Shown here: positions 61,998 through 64,000 of the stretch, piece by piece
Position numbering within the stretch: position 1 is the stretch's first letter
Layout: each line of letters opens with the position of its first letter
Assembly (NCBI RefSeq): GCF_900141895.1
Contig: NZ_FQYT01000002.1
Location: 124,001-188,000 of the forward strand
Direction: 5' to 3'
DNA length: 64,000 nucleotides
From: Parasporobacterium paucivorans DSM 15970
GTDB taxonomy: Bacteria; Bacillota; Clostridia; Lachnospirales; Lachnospiraceae
Made by a program: the position numbers and the translations under genes
Notes under the pieces: generated by a model
What the model saw: only the letters and a program-made list of their open reading frames with translations
Database searches by the model: none
What the model was told of the DNA's origin: nothing

Positions 61998-62573
61998 TCA
62001 GATGATTTTGTGGGCCTTCAGGGTATGGTAAAGTCTTGCGATTGGAAGCCCTACCACGTTTGCATACTCGCCATCGATTTTCTGAATAAATTTTGCAGCT
62101 TTTCCCTGGATGGCATACCCGCCGGCTTTATCATAGGGTTCCTCCGTGTCAATATACCTGTTGATGTCCTCATCTGTCATCTCGTACATGGAGACATCCG
62201 TCTTTTCAACGAAGGAAATCACTTTTTCCTTGTCATTCTCCTTTATGATTAGGCACACTCCTGTAAATACAGCATGACGATCTCCCTGCAGCTGTCTGAG
62301 CATGCGCAGGGCGTCCTCGCGGTCTTTCGGCTTTCCCAGGATATCCATGCCGGAAACCACGATGGTATCCGCACCAATGATTACCGTCCCATTACCATAA
62401 TCCCCTGCCACATCCTCCGCTTTCATTACGGCAAGTTCTCTGGCTATCTCCTTTGGATTAGTCTGGAGGGTCACCTCCTCCACCGTGCTGACCTGACAAA
62501 TAAACCCGATATCAAGGCTTGCCAGCAGCTCTTTTCTTCTTGGTGACTGTGAAGCGAGAACGAATTTATACAT
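61998..62573 (-). CDS. maf: Maf-family nucleoside triphosphate pyrophosphatase
   Basis: 191 residues. Maf proteins hydrolyse dTTP/UTP or m7GTP-type nucleotides and influence septation. It begins FVLASQSPRRKELLASLDI, has IIGADTIVVSGMDILGKPKDREDALRML and ends with the GGYAIQGKAAKFIQKIDGEYANVVGLPI signature. Full length. It is 8 bp after the radical SAM gene, in an operon with it and the kinase. Confidence 0.96.
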   Translation of the reverse strand: MYKFVLASQSPRRKELLASLDIGFICQVSTVEEVTLQTNPKEIARELAVMKAEDVAGDYGNGTVIIGADTIVVSGMDILGKPKDREDALRMLRQLQGDRHAVFTGVCLIIKENDKEKVISFVEKTDVSMYEMTDEDINRYIDTEEPYDKAGGYAIQGKAAKFIQKIDGEYANVVGLPIARLYHTLKAHKII

Positions 62574-62580
62574 TTTATAC

Positions 62581-63186
62581 CTAACTTTCCCAGGCCCTTA
62601 CCCTGTATTCGATTCCGAGCCTGTCACAGATTTCCTGACACTGTCCTTCCTCTTCCTTTGTTATTGTGGAATCCACGGTAGTCATGACGACTCTGTTCAC
62701 ATATTTTCTTACGTTTCCGGCAAATTTCAGCACTGCGTCAAATGAATCTCTTCCAAAAATATTCCGGGTCAGTTCGAAGTACTTATCCTTATCAGGAGTA
62801 TTCAGACTGATGGATACAGTATCAACCAATCCCTCAAACATCGGGGTAGTATCTTTTCCATGAATCAGATCTGTCAGCCCATTGGTGTTTACCCGTATGG
62901 GTTTATTATATTTCTCTTTAATGAACTTTGCAATAGCCAGAAGATCATCCAGCCTCTCCGTAGGTTCACCGAAACCACAGAAAACTATCTCCTTGTATTT
63001 CTCTATTCCGGCTGACTGCAGCTCCCGGATCACCTCATCGACAGATGGTTCATGTTCCAGCCAGAGATTGTCCGACCCGTAGACGCTGTCCATGGAATTG
63101 CGCAGACAGAACACACAGTCTGCCGGGCACCTGTTTGTCAGGTTGATATAAAGGCTTCCATGCACCTCATATAGAATTGTCATCAT
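62581..63186 (-). CDS. TatD-linked radical SAM protein
   Basis: 201 residues; of several in-frame ATGs the one at 63186 is chosen since it lies 9 nt after GGAGG. The CxxxCxxC cluster motif is in LTNRCPADCVFCLRNSM, followed by FCGFGEPTERLDDLLAIA (radical SAM SAM-binding glycine region) and RVNTNGLTDL. The length and sequence fit the short family found fused or next to tatD; no tatD is next to it here, maf follows. The substrate is unknown. It is a radical SAM enzyme with only the minimal barrel and no extra cluster domain. Confidence 0.88.
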   Translation of the reverse strand: MMTILYEVHGSLYINLTNRCPADCVFCLRNSMDSVYGSDNLWLEHEPSVDEVIRELQSAGIEKYKEIVFCGFGEPTERLDDLLAIAKFIKEKYNKPIRVNTNGLTDLIHGKDTTPMFEGLVDTVSISLNTPDKDKYFELTRNIFGRDSFDAVLKFAGNVRKYVNRVVMTTVDSTITKEEEGQCQEICDRLGIEYRVRAWES

Positions 63187-63203
63187 AATCATCTACCTCC
63201 GGT

Positions 63204-64000
63204 TTATTTTAAGTGTTGCAGCATTTCTTCAAAACAGACTCCGTCCGTTTTGGGTATGTCCAGCTCGATGGAACGGAGGATGCATTTTTTTACAAATGTG
63301 GATGCCTTCCGTACAGAATGATACAGTTCCACTCCATTAACCGCATCTGCAGCTATGACAGCCGTAAAGATATCTCCCGTACCGGATCTTTCCGTCCCCA
63401 CTCTGTGGGACTTGACCATGCGTACTTCTTCACCTCTGCAGTATATCATATTAGAAATGAACTGTCCCTGCAGAATTCCCGTTATAACAATTCTGTCCGG
63501 ACCTCTTTCACACAGAGTTTCAGCAATTTTTTCCAGCTCTTTGATCCTCCATACTCCCTCGTGGTATCCAGTGTCCGTCAGAATACAGGCCTCGGTAAGG
63601 TTTGGCGTCATAATATCGGCATATTCAACCAGTTCAGACATCGTGGAGCAGATATCATTGGTGCAGGTAGGGTATCTGTGACCGTAATCTCCCATGACCG
63701 GATCAATAATGACCTGTGTTCTTTCCGTCTTGAAATCACGGATAAACTTCTTGACGATCTGCACCTGGTGCACGCTGCCTAGAAATCCCGAGGTAATCCC
63801 TTCAAATTCCAGGTTAAGTTTTTTCCAGTGGTCCACATACGGCTGCATTTTCTCTGTATAGTCGTCAAAGAAATATTCATCAAATCCAGTGTGGTTGGAG
63901 AGTATTGCGGTCGGAACTGCGCAGCATTGTACTTTCAAATGGGATATGACCGGTATGGCAGCCATTAGGGAGCATCTCCCAAACCCGGAAAGATCGTTGA
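63204..64000 (-). CDS. Pyridoxamine/pyridoxal kinase family protein (partial, start beyond right edge)
   Basis: The frame stays open to the window edge: upstream of the internal ATG at 63965 it reads NDLSGFGRCSL, the normal N-terminal part of pyridoxal kinases (dynamics: INDLSGFGRCSL...). So only the first few residues are missing. Further features are QCCAVPTAILSNHTGF, IIDPVMGDYGHRYPT, MTPNLTEACILTD and the ATP/anion-hole motif RSGTGDIFTAVIAADA. It phosphorylates pyridoxamine or pyridoxal to the 5'-phosphate (PdxK/PdxY type). Eleven to 18 bp before the radical SAM gene, same operon. Confidence 0.9.
   Translation of the reverse strand, partial: NDLSGFGRCSLMAAIPVISHLKVQCCAVPTAILSNHTGFDEYFFDDYTEKMQPYVDHWKKLNLEFEGITSGFLGSVHQVQIVKKFIRDFKTERTQVIIDPVMGDYGHRYPTCTNDICSTMSELVEYADIMTPNLTEACILTDTGYHEGVWRIKELEKIAETLCERGPDRIVITGILQGQFISNMIYCRGEEVRMVKSHRVGTERSGTGDIFTAVIAADAVNGVELYHSVRKASTFVKKCILRSIELDIPKTDGVCFEEMLQHLK

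Noticed and set aside
1-64000. CRISPR arrays, insertion sequences, prophage or attachment sites
   Set aside because: No spaced direct repeats, transposase or integrase genes, or terminal repeats were seen. The longest tandem repeat noticed is the three-unit TTAAATG.

Overview
The window looks like a chromosomal segment of a Gram-positive, spore-forming anaerobe of the class Clostridia, most likely Lachnospiraceae or a close relative. The signs are a complete six-subunit Rnf operon, PolC, GerW/YtfJ and Asp23/FakA proteins, B. subtilis-type SpeA, strong GGAGG ribosome sites with TTG/GTG starts, and consensus TTGACA-17-TATAAT promoters. No phage, insertion sequence, CRISPR array or rRNA was seen. 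Genes are dense and mostly housekeeping; the unusual content is in regulatory leaders and in a few odd proteins.

Layout. 1-5055 (minus): a NusG-II anchor protein, a Gx-family membrane protein, ruvA, ruvB, zapA and a U32 peptidase-family protein (cut by the left edge). 5169-6176 (plus): apbE. 6173-11639 (minus): a CBS protein and rnfCDGEAB from its own promoter. 11833-12903 (plus): a YprB-like nuclease. 12904-19494 (minus): asp23, fakA, recG, ddl, murF. 19687-19872 (plus): rpmB. 19943-24848 (minus): trmB-type regulator plus lysA; then a hypothetical gene, DUF2953, gerW and a truncated methionine synthase. 24952-25836 (minus): a rhomboid-like membrane protein. 26039-30310 (plus): a giant double-activase protein. 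30348-33701 (minus): a rubredoxin-domain oxidoreductase, hisH, hisF, ung. 33859-33930: tRNA-Glu(CTC). 34003-44811 (minus): pyrH, frr, uppS, cdsA, dxr, rseP, ispG, polC.

44812-51695 (plus side) is the most interesting block. A perfect consensus promoter starts a leader of about 380 nt with nested helices, an intrinsic terminator, and an upstream 8-nt segment complementary to the terminator's 3' arm. It precedes a six-gene polyamine operon: speD, an arginine-type decarboxylase, speE, speB, carboxyspermidine dehydrogenase and carboxyspermidine decarboxylase. The operon therefore encodes both the aminopropyl-transfer route and the carboxyspermidine route.

51690-53901 (minus): dtd, tsf, rpsB. 54123-57561 (plus): a polyprenyl-phosphate-type glycosyltransferase and a YfhO membrane protein. 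57521-58540 (minus): a lipoprotein foldase. 59581-61882 (minus): an amino-acid ABC transporter with an EamA gene. Its operator region carries a phased array of ARG boxes, and its binding protein appears circularly permuted. 61998-64000 (minus): pyridoxamine kinase (cut by the right edge), a TatD-linked radical SAM protein and maf.

All calls were made by reading the sequence and translations without database searches; RNA structures were found by eye.
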